31,512 nt of DNA from an uncultured Bacteroidales bacterium (GCA_937911935.1 CALDQH010000043.1:1-31512); one strand, 5' to 3'; shown: positions 7,046 through 17,028, numbered from the stretch's first letter. Notes: generated by a model from the sequence alone, not told the origin. Translations and numbers: made by a program.

Positions 7046-10000
7046 TTAATGTTGTGAGACCCTAATTTTGCCACTCTTAACAATGGTCTTGTTTTGGTGA
7101 ACAAAATAGTAAGCAACTACACGGTCAAGTGCTTGGTCAAAGATAAATCCATTGGCTTCTTCGCTACAGATTTCTTTTACGTTTGGATCAACCAAAGGCA
7201 AATGCACTTTCATTATCACTTTACCATCCAACGTAGATAAGTACAACACCACGTTATTACAGTTGGTGGTAAATTTCCACGAGTTATCCGCTCTACTGGT
7301 AACGCAAACATTTTCGGCAGTAGGTGTGGTAGATGGGTCAAAATCATCTACATTAAACTGGATGGTATAAATGGCTTCTGTACCATCTTGCGCCGTTACG
7401 TAAATCTTAGTTAACTCGCCAAGTTGATTGATCGACATAGAGATGGTTTGCGTTGTATCTGAGCTTACGTATGTAATATCAGAAGGTACTGATGCCGATC
7501 CATAAGGCAACCAATATACATAACCCAATACATCAGGATCAAATCCAGGGATAGATTCTCCGTTAATTAGGATGTCGTCCAAGCGTGTATTGTCAGACAA
7601 AGCAATGGTTTGTGTAATTTCGTAAACACGTACACTGCCATTTTCTGCGGTTACACGTACAAGAAGTACATCTTCGCTGCTCAATAGTTGAACATCTTCG
7701 ATTGGGTCGAATACCTCGTATGTTACATCTTCGATGGTTGCCAACTCGCTTTCTAAGGTTCCGAAAGGATAGATTACTTCGTAACGGGTAGAATCAGGGT
7801 TGAAGCTTGGCACTGATACTCCGTTTACAAACAAGTTTTTCAATCTATTTTCGTCCGATTTGGCAATAACAAAGGTCAACATATATTCGTTTACAGTACC
7901 ATCTTGCGCTACTACTTTTACGATAGCTGTATTTCCGGTCTGCTCTACACTTACGGTTTGGTCTTTGTCACCTTGAATCCATTCAATAACTGGTTTTTCG
8001 GTAGTACCATAAGGAAGCTCAATGTTTTCGTAGTACGTATTTTCTGGATCAAAATCAGATACTTCTATTCCGTTGTAGTAAATCATCTGCAAGTTAGCGT
8101 TAGACGATTTTTCAACTTCCCATACCACTTTGTAAGTGTTGGTAGTAATACCATCTTCGGCAGTAACCACCAAGTAGGTCGTATCGGCTGGTGTAGCCGC
8201 TTGGGTTATTTCGATGGTTTGCGTATCCATCATTTTAACACCTTCTACCGCCAACACAGAGGTACTACCATAAGGTAATGGATAGGTGTAAACAAAGGTT
8301 TCACCATCAAAGCCGTCCAAGCTTTGGCCAGCTACCAACAAGTCTTTCAACAAGGCATTATCCGATTTAGCCACCGAGAAATGAATTACATATTCTCTTT
8401 CAGTGATACCATCTTCTGCCAACACATGAATGATGTAATCGCCATTAACGCCACCAGGTTGTTGGTTAATTTTTTGCCATGTTGGTTCGCTTGCTTCTAC
8501 TTCTACCACGGGCAGTTCGGTGGTTCCATAAGGCAATACGTAATTGTAAGACAATGTATCTGGATTAAAGCCAGCCAATGGATTGTAACCTACATAAATA
8601 TTTTTCAAGGTTGCATCGCTCGAGTGCAAGATAATAAACTTAACAACGTAAGTTCTCGCTGCTCCATTTTCGGCAGTAACGTTCAAGGTTACAACATTAT
8701 CTTTTACGATTGGATCGGCAACAGATTGGAAGTCATCTCCTTTTTTATAGGTAACAGTAGGATATTCGGTGGTACCTACTGGCAACTCACAAACAAGGGT
8801 ATCGGTTGCATTTGGATCGAACAATTCGTATTCCACATCGTCAAAGTAAATAGCTTGCAAGGTATCTACATCCGATTTGGCAATTTGCAAGTTAATGGTA
8901 TAGGTGCTTGCATGTACACCATCTTGTGCTGCCACATGCAATACCACTTGTTTGTTCCAAGTGTCGATTACGGTTTCGGCAGTATCTACGGTTTGATAAA
9001 TATCACCTGGTATCCAAGTAATCATCGGCCACTCACGAGGAGTAACAGGCATGTTGTGGGTATAGGTCAATTCGGAATCAAAGTTTGCGATTACGCTTTC
9101 TTCGCCTACCCAAACATCATTTAACAAGGCATTTTCCGACAATTTAACGCTAAACGAAATGCGGTATTCGTTGGTTGTTACGCCATCGTCGGCTGTTACC
9201 TTAATTACCGTTACACCATTTACACCACCATTTTGGATGCTGATAACCTGACCAGCAGCACCGCTAATGGCTTTGATTTCGGGCAAGGTAGTTGTTCCTA
9301 CTGCCAATTCGATGGTTGGATAATTATCGTACTTATCAGGAGCAAATCCTTCTAACGATACATTATCGATAAGAATATCTGCCAAATTAGCATTGCCTGT
9401 AAATTGGGTTGCAAAGTTGATGGTATATACTTTCGTTGTACCATCTTCGGCAGTTACGGTTACGGTATGTTGATTACCATTGTCACTTTCGGTTACTTGT
9501 TGGAAAGCGTCACCTTTTTGATAAGTAACAACAGGTTTAGCCGCACCAATAGGCACTTGTACCAAATAACCATCCTCTTTTACGGCATCCAAAGCAAAGC
9601 CCTCTACGGTTACGTAATTTACAGCCAAGTCTGCCAAGTAAGCGTACGACGATTTTTTGGTAGCAAATTTGATGCTATAGGTCTTGGTAGCAGCTTTAGC
9701 TGCGCCATCCTTAGCCTCTACGGTGATGTAAGTTTCATCATCTATATCGCCCAATTCGTAGCTAATTACCTGAGCTTCTGCTGCAGCAAGTGCTTTTAAA
9801 TCGGGCATAGCGGGTTGTGCCCATTTAGGCATATCGCAAGGTATGGTGTAGTTATACGCCAACGTATCTTTATCAAAGCCTTCGATAAGCACATCGTTTA
9901 CCCAGATACCAGCCAAATCGGCATTGGTACGAACAGGTACTTGCAATATCAAATTATACGTTTTGCTATTGCCAGCAGGTGCGGTTACGGTAAAGCTATA

Positions 10001-13000
10001 GGTTTGCAAGCTTTCGTCAAAGGCAACTGCCAAAGTTTGACCTTCTTCTGCCAATTCGGGTTCGATAATCATGCCTTGACGTGCCACGGTGTAACATTCA
10101 TCCGTTTCTGGATCGAAATTTTCTGCCATAACGCCATCCACACGAATCGCATTTAGGTTTGCATTGTCCGATGGGGTTGTAGCAAGGGCAATCTTATAGG
10201 TATTGATTACAGCTGCACTGTTTTTCAAGGTTACAGAGGCAGTATCATCGGTAAGTACCATTTGCAACGTATCCGATGCAGCCAATTTAGCATACCAAAC
10301 AGCTGCTTGGGTTTCGCCTTCGTTCAATTGGGTGGTATATTCGTAGGTATCTGCTACAAACGACAAGGCACTTGCATTCAACACCTTCAAGTTGGCCAAT
10401 TGAGCGGTGGTTGCGCTTTGTGCCACCTTGTAAGTTAAGGTGTAAGTTTGGCTTGTTTTGCCATCTTCTGCCAAAACATGGATGGTAGCACCGGTTACCA
10501 ACGAGTTGTCGGTTACAGTGATCACTTGTGCTACGGTGCTACCCAAGTACGATACTTCGGGAGCCTCTATTGTACCTTCGGCAAACGAAACTTCGTAGTT
10601 CAAGTTATCGCTTCTAAAGTCATCCACAGGTATGCCATCCAACCAAATGTTTTGCAAGGTAGCGTCACTTGATTTGGCTTTTTGCACCTGAATGGTATAA
10701 GTTTTAGCACCAAACGCAATGTTAATTACCGAATTCTTTTCTTGTGCCATGGGCAAAGTCAAGTTGTTTTCGGTAGTAATTTCTACCGCTTGTTGGCTCG
10801 AACCAGACACCACATGTACATCGGGCATTTGACGGGCTGTGCAAGCAACAGAGGTGGTATATTGGGTATTTTCGGGGGTAAATCCGTCAAGTGCTGCACC
10901 ACCTACATACACGTTGGTCAAACCAGTTTTGGGACGTTCAACTTTTACGGTATAGGTAGTAGTTTGGTCGGGATTTTCGGCATAGCAGATAACGGTTGCT
11001 GTGCGCACGCCGTCTTTTTCTTCGCCCCAAGTAATGCCATAACCTTGATCTTCTACCTCACCCACAAAGGACAACTCGGGAGTGCCTTCGTAGTCAAGAA
11101 CAGCGGTAAAGGTATTACCATTTTTGGTAGCATCTACACCGTTTACTTTAATCGAATTGATGGTTGAACTGTATTCAAAACGAATATAATCAACATGCAT
11201 GGTAGAACTTGCCTCTTTTAGGAAGCTGCCACCTATACTTGAGCAATTTTCTGAGTGACCTGCATTGATAATGAGGTTCATGGTTTTAGGTACAGACACA
11301 CCATCGTTAGTAATGCGAATGTGAGCAGGCTTCCAATCGCCTGTTGCTTTATCCATATAGGCATCTGGAGCATAGACAGCACCATTTTGGTCCTCCAAAG
11401 TATAAACAATGCGAATATTATTAACATTTTTGCTTTTCGCATATTGGTATCGACAATCGATATAATCAGGCGAATTTCTGAATGGAATACCACCACTCAC
11501 AGATGAAGTCGATTTATTAGCTTGATCTAACTTCATAGCAATACTACCCAAGGTCATCATACCAGGCACGGACCCCCCAATACCCATAGTCATGTGAGTA
11601 GTATTCAAAGTAGCAATACCATTACCTGCATTCTTCACTTCATTGCCAGTTTTATAGGTCGTACCCCAGGTTGTATAGCTTTTTGCAGCATCAGCAGGAA
11701 CTTGCCAACCTACAGGCTTATCAGCACTGTTATTCGCAGCAGTGCCCCACTCTGTAAACTCACCATTAGGAATTACATCACCTTGGTAGTAGAAATAAAC
11801 CGTATAAACGGTGCTGATGTTGGCATTTGCTTTGCTGCTTACTTTAATTTGGTATTTTTTAGAAGTGCTTTCCAATACGGTTATCGTATTTTGATCATCG
11901 CAAACAGGAGTAACACCGTTGTAATTAGAAATTTTTGCCACATAACTGGTTAAATCAGGGCGGAAAGCAGGATAAAGCATACCTTCTGCCAACGACAATC
12001 CCGTTAGTTTTGCGGTATTAGGTGTGGTTTTGTAGCGAATGGTATAGACGGCATCTGCCACTCCCTCTTGGTTAGATTTAACCGTAACGGTATAGCCCAC
12101 AGGGGTTTGTACCACATGCACGGTTTGTTGTTCGTAATTTTTAAAATACTCTATCTGAGGCAAAGTGCTAATATTTTCGCCATAAGGCAAGGTAAACTCG
12201 TAGGCAAACACACCTGCCTGCAAAATGTTTTCGCCACCCACATGAAGTTCTCTTAGCACGTTGTCTTTGCCACATGTAGTAGCTACTTTGTAGGTAAGCG
12301 TATATACTTTTTCGCTACCGTTTTCGGCAATTACCTTGATGGTGGTTGCTTCGTTTAGTCCACCTTCGGTAACTACGACGGTTTGTTCGGGCAACTCTTT
12401 AAGGTAGCTAACCTCTGGAACATCGGTTGCATCGTAAGGCAACTCAATTTCGTATGCTACTTTTTCCGCATCAAAATCATTCAAAGGTTGATCATCTACC
12501 ATAATGCCAGCCAAGGTATTGACATCCGATTTTTGGGTTGCGAAACGAAGAGTATAAACTGCCTCGTCTGTACCGTTTTGTGCCCATACGTGAATGGTTG
12601 TTTCGCCATTCACACCGCCTTCTGATAGCGTAATTACTTGACCTTTGGTCGATGCCATAGGTTGGATGGCAGGAACAAAGGTTGCACGCCATGGCAACTG
12701 TACATCGTAATCAAATTTATCGGCAGCAAAGCCTGCTATCGATACAAATTGTTCTGCATCTTCGTCGTATAGTTTGATATCGCGCAACAAAGCAACGTTG
12801 CTTGGCTCTACTACATACGAGATGGTATATACCAACTGTGTTCCGTCTTGTGCGGTAACAGTAAGGGTTGCACCCAATAGTCCTTGGTTGTTCACCACTA
12901 CTTGTTGGGTAGCATGTTTTTTCTCGAAGGTAACAGCTGGTTTTGCAGCACCTTCGCTAACGGTTAGTTGGTAATCGGTTTTGCCTTCTTCAAAAATAGA

Positions 13001-16000
13001 CACGCCATTTACCAAAATATCGTTCAAACTTGCATCGGTTTGAGTAGCATAGTCAAACGCAATTTGGTAGGTTTGCGATTTTTGTTTATCAGGCGAGGTT
13101 ACCACCAAAATAGCCTTGCCAGTTAACGCAGGCATCGATACACTTACTTGTTGTGCCTCGTTGCGTTTAACGTAGGTAAGTTGTGGCAATTCGGTTGCAT
13201 CGTCCGACAAGATAACCGAATAATCAATTTTATCCGAAGCAAATCCGTCTATTTGTATGCCGTCTAACAAAATATTTTCCAACAAAGTTTCGTCAGACAA
13301 GGCTACCTTAAATTTAATTTGATAGGTATTTACGCTACCATCTTCGGCTACCACGTAAATGTATGTAGGTGCATTCAAACCACCTTCTACCACTTGTACG
13401 GTTTGTTTGCTGTCGGCACTGGTATAGCCAATGGTTGGCAATTGAGTAGTACCAACAGGCAAGGTAACCTCGTAAACATTGGTTGCTGCATCAAAGCCTT
13501 CGATGGTGCTACCACCTACGGTTAAGTCAGATAGCAAGTTATTATCCGATTGATTATAAGTAAATCGGATGGTATAAATATTTTTACCGCCAACCTCGGG
13601 TTGTACTTCGATATAAGCTGTACCCGTCAATTGAGGCATGGTAATGGTAATGGTTTGTTCGGGAGTACCCACCGCTTCTACCACAGGGCATGCAGTTGCA
13701 TCATCCGACAAGATGTAGCGATACTCCATGGTATTGGGATCAAAGCTTGGCAACGACACACCACCTACCAACAAATCGGTTAGGGTCGCATTGAGCGATT
13801 TTTCTACCTCAAAGATTAGGCTATAGGTTTGTTCGTCACCGTTTTCGGCAATAACACGTACATAAGTAGTACCATTTACACCACCTTTGGTGATGATAAC
13901 GCGTTGCGCTTCATCGCCTTTAACAGCCTCAATTTGAGGAAGTGCGGTTGTACCCGATTCTAATGTTACATTGTAGCGCAAAGTTGCAGGATCAAAGTCT
14001 TTTAACGACACTCCATCTAATAAGATATTAGCAAGCGACGCATTAGACGATGCATATACCGAGAATGCAATGGTATAAACCGTTGTTGCACCTGTTTGTG
14101 CCTTGACTGTAATTTTAGCCGTGCCGTTTACACCGTTTTCGTCGATGCGTACCACTTGGGTTGCATCACCTTTGGTGTAACCAATTGCAGGCAACGAAAC
14201 TGTTCCACGAGGCAATTGGCAGGTATAAGCCAAGTTGTCGGCGGTAAATGCAGGCGAAAGGGTTGCACCTTCTACCCACAAATCTGCCAATTTAGAATTA
14301 TCCGACAAAGTTTGGGTAAAGGTAATGCTATAAACCATGACGCTACCATTTTGCGCTTTAACGGTTAGTTTAGTAACCCCGTTAATAGAAGCACTTGCCT
14401 CTGACGCAGGATTTTTGGTAACTACTTGGTAGGCATCACCTTGTTCCCATGTTACCACAGGACGCGTAGTAGCCGTTGCAGCCACATTAAAGGTATAGTC
14501 TTTTTGTTCTGGTTTAAATCCAGGTAGTGCCACACCATCTACCAAGATGTTATTTAGCAAGGTATTGGTCGATTTTTCTACGCTGAATTTAATGCGATAA
14601 GTATAAGTATCACCGTTTTGAGCTTTTACAGCAACACGGGTAGTACCTTCCAATCCCTCGTTGGTAATAGTTACGGTTTGGTAGGCATCGCCTTGCTCGT
14701 AACCTACCACAGGCAACTGCGTTGTACCCAATGGCAAGGGATAGGTATAATCTTGTTTGTCGTAAGCAAAACCATCTATGGTTTGACCATCTACGGTCAA
14801 ATCTTTTAGGTACTTGTAATCCGATTTGGCTTTTACGTAAGTAATCTTGTAGGTTCTACTTGCACCCGATGGAACTTCTACCTTGATGGTCGATTCGCCG
14901 TCTAATCCGCCTTTTGTTATGGTGATTTTTTGGGCACCAGGAGCATATTTCGAAACGGCTTCGAGCTCGGGTTCTTGGGTAGTTTCCAACGGAACAGAAA
15001 CCTTATAGCTAAACTTATTGGGGTTGAATCCTGGAATAGAAACTCCGTTTACTTTGATATCTTGCAATGTAGCATCGCTAAGTTCTGCTACGCTAAAGTT
15101 TAGCGTGTAAGTTTTAGAAACACTGGTGTCCTCTGCCGTAACAGTTACGGTAGCAGTGCATGGGAAGTTTGCACAAGTTTGCACGGTATATGTTTGTGCA
15201 TCTTGTCCTTTTTCGATGGTAATAACAGGCTCACCGGTAGTACCGTATGGCAACGCAACATCGTAAGTAGTCAAGCTTCCGCTAAAGCCATTGATAGGAG
15301 TTCCATTAACCAAAATAGCTTTAGGTTGTGCATTCACCGATTTTTTGCGAATGTAGGTAAGCGTATAAGTAGAAGTAGATGAATTGTCTTCTGCTTTTAC
15401 AACAATGGTAATGGGCTCACCCAATTTGCGAGGGTTGGTAATGCTTATTTCGCTACCACTTAGTTTACGACCACTACGTTTACCTACAATGTTAGCAGGC
15501 ACACTGGCATCGGTTGCGTCCTCTGGCAATTCGATGGTGTAATTGTAAACATCTTTGTTAAAATCAGGCAATGCTCTGCCATCTGCTTCGACAACATAAA
15601 TTTGCGAACTATACACCAAACTCAAATCATCTACAATCAGGTAGTTACCTTTGTTCAAGCCATCGGTTCGACGACCTTCGGGATAGGGAGATGCCGAAAG
15701 AATGATATTCATTTTTTCTGGAGCAAAATCCCTTGTATAGACAATGGGAACCTTTATTTCGGTCCAGTTAGCATACTGCTTTCCATAGGTTATTTTTGTA
15801 CCCTTGTTGCCACAATCACCATAATAGCCTTCTGCCACTTGCTCTGCCTCTACCTCGGTACCGCATGAGTTTAGATTCTCTTCTACTACCCTACGAATAT
15901 CCGATTCTTCGTCAATGTGCTCGCCTGCATCTTGACAGCCTCCACCTTTGGCTTTATATTTATGTCCTTTCGCAGTTCCTTTCCAAGCATAATAAACCAA

Positions 16001-16510
16001 GTTGAAGTTTTCTGGCGTTGGGGCATAACGTTTAATCCATACCGACATGGTATCGGGACGATGGGTAAAAGATACACCACCATCGGTACCTGCTGTTGCA
16101 GAATTTGTATTGATACCACTCACAAAAGACCAAGGAGTACCTAATGTAATCCAAGCTGGAGAGACCTCGGTAATACCCATTGCACCTACTTCTGTATCTA
16201 TCAATTTTGCAGCATAACCGCCAAGACGACCTGCTTCTTTATGCACAACTTGTCCATAAACTTTTATACCAACATCTTTATACACATTGGCACCATACCA
16301 CAAGCCTTTGCCAGTATTGGCACCCGTAGAACCGCCACCAAGTGCTGGTTTGCCATCAAATGTTTGGCTCCAATCCTCAAAACCGGGGTCAGCTACTTGA
16401 AAACCATTTGTTACAGCATTTCCGGGAACAGTCTGTGCACTGACCGTCGAAACAGCTAAACTAAACAGAATCAATAACGATAATGATAATAGATTAAATT
16501 TCTTTCTCAT
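7046..16510 (-). CDS. Giant secreted multi-domain adhesin-like protein: two PCMD-like domains, about 30 cadherin-like repeats, T9SS-like C-terminus
   Basis: About 3,154 residues. Order: signal peptide (1-25, MRKKFNLLSLSLLILF...VSA); PCMD-like domain 1 (about 34-302: NGFQVADPGFEDW, FDGKPALGGGSTGANTGKG, FTHRPDTMSVWIKRY, NYLIVDDLSLVY); 15 repeats (302-1575); PCMD-like domain 2 (1577-1782: PNGEFTEWG, MHVDYIRFEYSS); 15 repeats (1782-3055); C-terminal domain (3056-3154: LYLSTLDGKVIMKV, ending VKSGKIRVSQH) that looks like a divergent T9SS type A signal. Each repeat is about 85 residues with the pattern SDNaxLxdIxVnGxxLxGF, then YxVxLPyGTT, QxVxIxxGGxNG, TxIxVxAEDG, YxIxF, matching PF12733-type cadherin-like beta-sandwiches. 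I start at Met 16510-16508 because the signal peptide begins there and the upstream Met (16546) falls in a -7 box. PCMD domains are putative carbohydrate-related; adhesion or glycan binding is inferred. Confidence 0.9.
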   Translation of the reverse strand: MRKKFNLLSLSLLILFSLAVSTVSAQTVPGNAVTNGFQVADPGFEDWSQTFDGKPALGGGSTGANTGKGLWYGANVYKDVGIKVYGQVVHKEAGRLGGYAAKLIDTEVGAMGITEVSPAWITLGTPWSFVSGINTNSATAGTDGGVSFTHRPDTMSVWIKRYAPTPENFNLVYYAWKGTAKGHKYKAKGGGCQDAGEHIDEESDIRRVVEENLNSCGTEVEAEQVAEGYYGDCGNKGTKITYGKQYANWTEIKVPIVYTRDFAPEKMNIILSASPYPEGRRTDGLNKGNYLIVDDLSLVYSSQIYVVEADGRALPDFNKDVYNYTIELPEDATDASVPANIVGKRSGRKLSGSEISITNPRKLGEPITIVVKAEDNSSTSTYTLTYIRKKSVNAQPKAILVNGTPINGFSGSLTTYDVALPYGTTGEPVITIEKGQDAQTYTVQTCANFPCTATVTVTAEDTSVSKTYTLNFSVAELSDATLQDIKVNGVSIPGFNPNKFSYKVSVPLETTQEPELEAVSKYAPGAQKITITKGGLDGESTIKVEVPSGASRTYKITYVKAKSDYKYLKDLTVDGQTIDGFAYDKQDYTYPLPLGTTQLPVVGYEQGDAYQTVTITNEGLEGTTRVAVKAQNGDTYTYRIKFSVEKSTNTLLNNILVDGVALPGFKPEQKDYTFNVAATATTRPVVTWEQGDAYQVVTKNPASEASASINGVTKLTVKAQNGSVMVYSITFTQTLSDNSKLADLWVEGATLSPAFTADNLAYTCQLPRGTVSLPAIGYTKGDATQVVRIDENGVNGTAKITVKAQTGATTVYTIAFSVYASSNASLANILLDGVSLKDFDPATLRYNVTLESGTTALPQIEAVKGDEAQRVIITKGGVNGTTYVRVIAENGDEQTYSLIFEVEKSLNATLTDLLVGGVSLPSFDPNTMEYRYILSDDATACPVVEAVGTPEQTITITMPQLTGTAYIEVQPEVGGKNIYTIRFTYNQSDNNLLSDLTVGGSTIEGFDAATNVYEVTLPVGTTQLPTIGYTSADSKQTVQVVEGGLNAPTYIYVVAEDGSVNTYQIKFKVALSDETLLENILLDGIQIDGFASDKIDYSVILSDDATELPQLTYVKRNEAQQVSVSMPALTGKAILVVTSPDKQKSQTYQIAFDYATQTDASLNDILVNGVSIFEEGKTDYQLTVSEGAAKPAVTFEKKHATQQVVVNNQGLLGATLTVTAQDGTQLVYTISYVVEPSNVALLRDIKLYDEDAEQFVSIAGFAADKFDYDVQLPWRATFVPAIQPMASTKGQVITLSEGGVNGETTIHVWAQNGTDEAVYTLRFATQKSDVNTLAGIMVDDQPLNDFDAEKVAYEIELPYDATDVPEVSYLKELPEQTVVVTEGGLNEATTIKVIAENGSEKVYTLTYKVATTCGKDNVLRELHVGGENILQAGVFAYEFTLPYGENISTLPQIEYFKNYEQQTVHVVQTPVGYTVTVKSNQEGVADAVYTIRYKTTPNTAKLTGLSLAEGMLYPAFRPDLTSYVAKISNYNGVTPVCDDQNTITVLESTSKKYQIKVSSKANANISTVYTVYFYYQGDVIPNGEFTEWGTAANNSADKPVGWQVPADAAKSYTTWGTTYKTGNEVKNAGNGIATLNTTHMTMGIGGSVPGMMTLGSIAMKLDQANKSTSSVSGGIPFRNSPDYIDCRYQYAKSKNVNNIRIVYTLEDQNGAVYAPDAYMDKATGDWKPAHIRITNDGVSVPKTMNLIINAGHSENCSSIGGSFLKEASSTMHVDYIRFEYSSTINSIKVNGVDATKNGNTFTAVLDYEGTPELSFVGEVEDQGYGITWGEEKDGVRTATVICYAENPDQTTTYTVKVERPKTGLTNVYVGGAALDGFTPENTQYTTSVACTARQMPDVHVVSGSSQQAVEITTENNLTLPMAQEKNSVINIAFGAKTYTIQVQKAKSSDATLQNIWLDGIPVDDFRSDNLNYEVSFAEGTIEAPEVSYLGSTVAQVITVTDNSLVTGATIHVLAEDGKTSQTYTLTYKVAQSATTAQLANLKVLNASALSFVADTYEYTTQLNEGETQAAVWYAKLAASDTLQMVLTDDTASVTLKNSAAVINTYKIALATTPSDNANLNAIRVDGVMAENFDPETDECYTVARQGMIIEPELAEEGQTLAVAFDESLQTYSFTVTAPAGNSKTYNLILQVPVRTNADLAGIWVNDVLIEGFDKDTLAYNYTIPCDMPKWAQPAMPDLKALAAAEAQVISYELGDIDDETYITVEAKDGAAKAATKTYSIKFATKKSSYAYLADLAVNYVTVEGFALDAVKEDGYLVQVPIGAAKPVVTYQKGDAFQQVTESDNGNQHTVTVTAEDGTTKVYTINFATQFTGNANLADILIDNVSLEGFAPDKYDNYPTIELAVGTTTLPEIKAISGAAGQVISIQNGGVNGVTVIKVTADDGVTTNEYRISFSVKLSENALLNDVWVGEESVIANFDSELTYTHNMPVTPREWPMITWIPGDIYQTVDTAETVIDTWNKQVVLHVAAQDGVHASTYTINLQIAKSDVDTLQAIYFDDVEYELFDPNATDTLVCELPVGTTEYPTVTYKKGDDFQSVADPIVKDNVVTLNVTAENGAARTYVVKFIILHSSDATLKNIYVGYNPLAGFNPDTLSYNYVLPYGTTELPVVEVEASEPTWQKINQQPGGVNGDYIIHVLAEDGITEREYVIHFSVAKSDNALLKDLLVAGQSLDGFDGETFVYTYPLPYGSTSVLAVEGVKMMDTQTIEITQAATPADTTYLVVTAEDGITTNTYKVVWEVEKSSNANLQMIYYNGIEVSDFDPENTYYENIELPYGTTEKPVIEWIQGDKDQTVSVEQTGNTAIVKVVAQDGTVNEYMLTFVIAKSDENRLKNLFVNGVSVPSFNPDSTRYEVIYPFGTLESELATIEDVTYEVFDPIEDVQLLSSEDVLLVRVTAENGSVRVYEITQTIALSDNTRLDDILINGESIPGFDPDVLGYVYWLPYGSASVPSDITYVSSDTTQTISMSINQLGELTKIYVTAQDGTEAIYTIQFNVDDFDPSTTPTAENVCVTSRADNSWKFTTNCNNVVLYLSTLDGKVIMKVHLPLVDPNVKEICSEEANGFIFDQALDRVVAYYFVHQNKTIVKSGKIRVSQH
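7345..11165 (-). repeat. Second array of 15 beta-sandwich repeats (coding, ~255 bp unit)
   Basis: Fifteen tandem coding units lie between PCMD-like domain 2 and the C-terminal domain. Most begin at a S-[DS]-x-[NA]-x-L junction. Recognisable unit starts include SSDATLQNIW, RTNADLAGIW, TGNANLADIL, SENALLNDVW, SDVDTLQAIY, SSDATLKNIY, SDNALLKDLL, SSNANLQMIY, SDENRLKNLF and SDNTRLDDIL. Units diverge strongly in sequence, so the array is old rather than freshly amplified. The first units after the PCMD domain are the most degenerate. Confidence 0.85.
11165..11785 (-). other. Internal second PCMD-like domain of the giant protein
   Basis: About 205 residues with no beta-sandwich repeat pattern. The domain starts GDVIPNGEFTEWG, continues through KPVGWQVPADA, TLGSIAMKLDQ and GGIPFRNSPDYIDCRYQYAK, and ends VDYIRFEYSS. 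The layout parallels the N-terminal domain (NGFQVADPGFEDW, ... VDDLSLVYSS): both end with the same strand-like VD-x-[IL]-x-[FL]-x-YSS motif before the repeats resume. Confidence 0.7.
11785..15605 (-). repeat. First array of 15 beta-sandwich repeats (coding, ~255 bp unit)
   Basis: Fifteen tandem coding units between the two PCMD-like domains. Unit starts include LSDATLQDIK, SDYKYLKDLT, STNTLLNNIL, SDNSKLADLW, SSNASLANIL, SLNATLTDLL, SDNNLLSDLT, SDETLLENIL, TDASLNDILV, SNVALLRDIK and SDVNTLAGIM. The array spans about 3,820 bp, the same as the second array. The unit just before PCMD-like domain 2 (NTAKLTGLSL) is the least regular. Confidence 0.85.
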
Positions 16511-16543
16511 TGTATATAAATTAGTTAATTTACAATTTGGGCT

Positions 16544-16551
16544 CAAATTTA
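16544..16551 (-). promoter_or_regulatory. Probable -7 box (TAAATTTG) of the giant gene
   Basis: The minus strand carries TAAATTTG, matching TAnnTTTG, 33 bases before the chosen ATG. No clear TTTG lies 18 bases further upstream. Its position makes the longer open frame starting at 16546 implausible as the translated start. Confidence 0.45.
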
Positions 16552-16677
16552 CGATAATAAAACGGATTGCCTGTGTTAATATTGTGCCAAGTGTTCAATT
16601 GTTAATAAATTTAGCATAATTTGCGCTTATGAGCGCTTCTATTTTAACAAAACTATTACAAAAATGTTACAAAAATA

Positions 16678-16704
16678 GCAGCCACTCAACTTGGGAGTGA
16701 CTGC
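16678..16704 (-). terminator. Terminator of the efflux operon
   Basis: Read on the minus strand, GCAGTCACTC and GAGTGGCTGC form a 10-bp stem with one G-U pair around a 7-base loop, followed by TATTTTTGT. It starts 30 bases after the PII-like gene's stop. Confidence 0.8.
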
Positions 16705-16734
16705 CATCTAAATAATTGAATGTTAATTGTTTAG

Positions 16735-17028
16735 TTATACAGTTTGTTCTATGTTCCAAACAAAAGCACGCACGCCTACTTCCTTATTTCGGGCATCTAA
16801 CTTGCGTACTACACTTAACAATTCGGGCACTTTTTCGTCCTCAACAACGGTCATAATTGCTGAGTTCATTTCGGGCCAAGTGTGGGTCCCACGACGGGGT
16901 TCGCCGCCATTGGTTCCACGACCTTGCACTTGTTCAAAAAAAGTAAAGCCACTAATTTTTAACATATCCAACATGTACTCTACACGTTCGGTATTGGCTT
17001 GATTAAATACAATAAATACAGATTTCAT
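16735..17028 (-). CDS. PII-like regulatory protein of the efflux operon
   Basis: Ninety-seven residues with the ferredoxin-like layout of the PII superfamily: a first strand KSVFIVFNQAN, helix TERVEYMLDMLKISGF, then FFEQVQGRGTNGG, a loop with PRRGTHTWPEMNSAI, strand IMTVVEDEKVPELLSVV and a C-terminal VRAFVWNIEQTV. It lacks the classical PII T-loop tyrosine signature, so it is not GlnB/GlnK proper; DUF3240 or a similar PII-like family is the closest type I can name. It starts 6 bases after the RND pump stop and is the last gene of the operon. By analogy with PII-like proteins beside metal and small-molecule transporters it may sense a ligand and adjust the pump; that is inference. Confidence 0.75.
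   Translation of the reverse strand: MKSVFIVFNQANTERVEYMLDMLKISGFTFFEQVQGRGTNGGEPRRGTHTWPEMNSAIMTVVEDEKVPELLSVVRKLDARNKEVGVRAFVWNIEQTV

Noticed and set aside
7345..15605. Recent tandem duplication or slippage in the repeat arrays
   Set aside because: No two units look near-identical at the DNA or protein level, so recent amplification is not supported.
7152..16459. Many plus-strand open frames opposite the giant gene, up to 266 codons
   Set aside because: They are rich in Ile, Cys, Phe and His, show no family features, and arise as reverse-complement shadows of a repetitive coding sequence.
16511..16546. Earlier ATG of the giant gene at 16546
   Set aside because: The extra 12 residues precede a perfect signal peptide start and the codon overlaps the probable -7 box at 16544-16551.
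16623..16636. GCGCT-TATG-AGCGC hairpin upstream of the giant gene
   Set aside because: A 5-bp stem between an operon terminator and a promoter with no clear role; not enough support for a separate feature.
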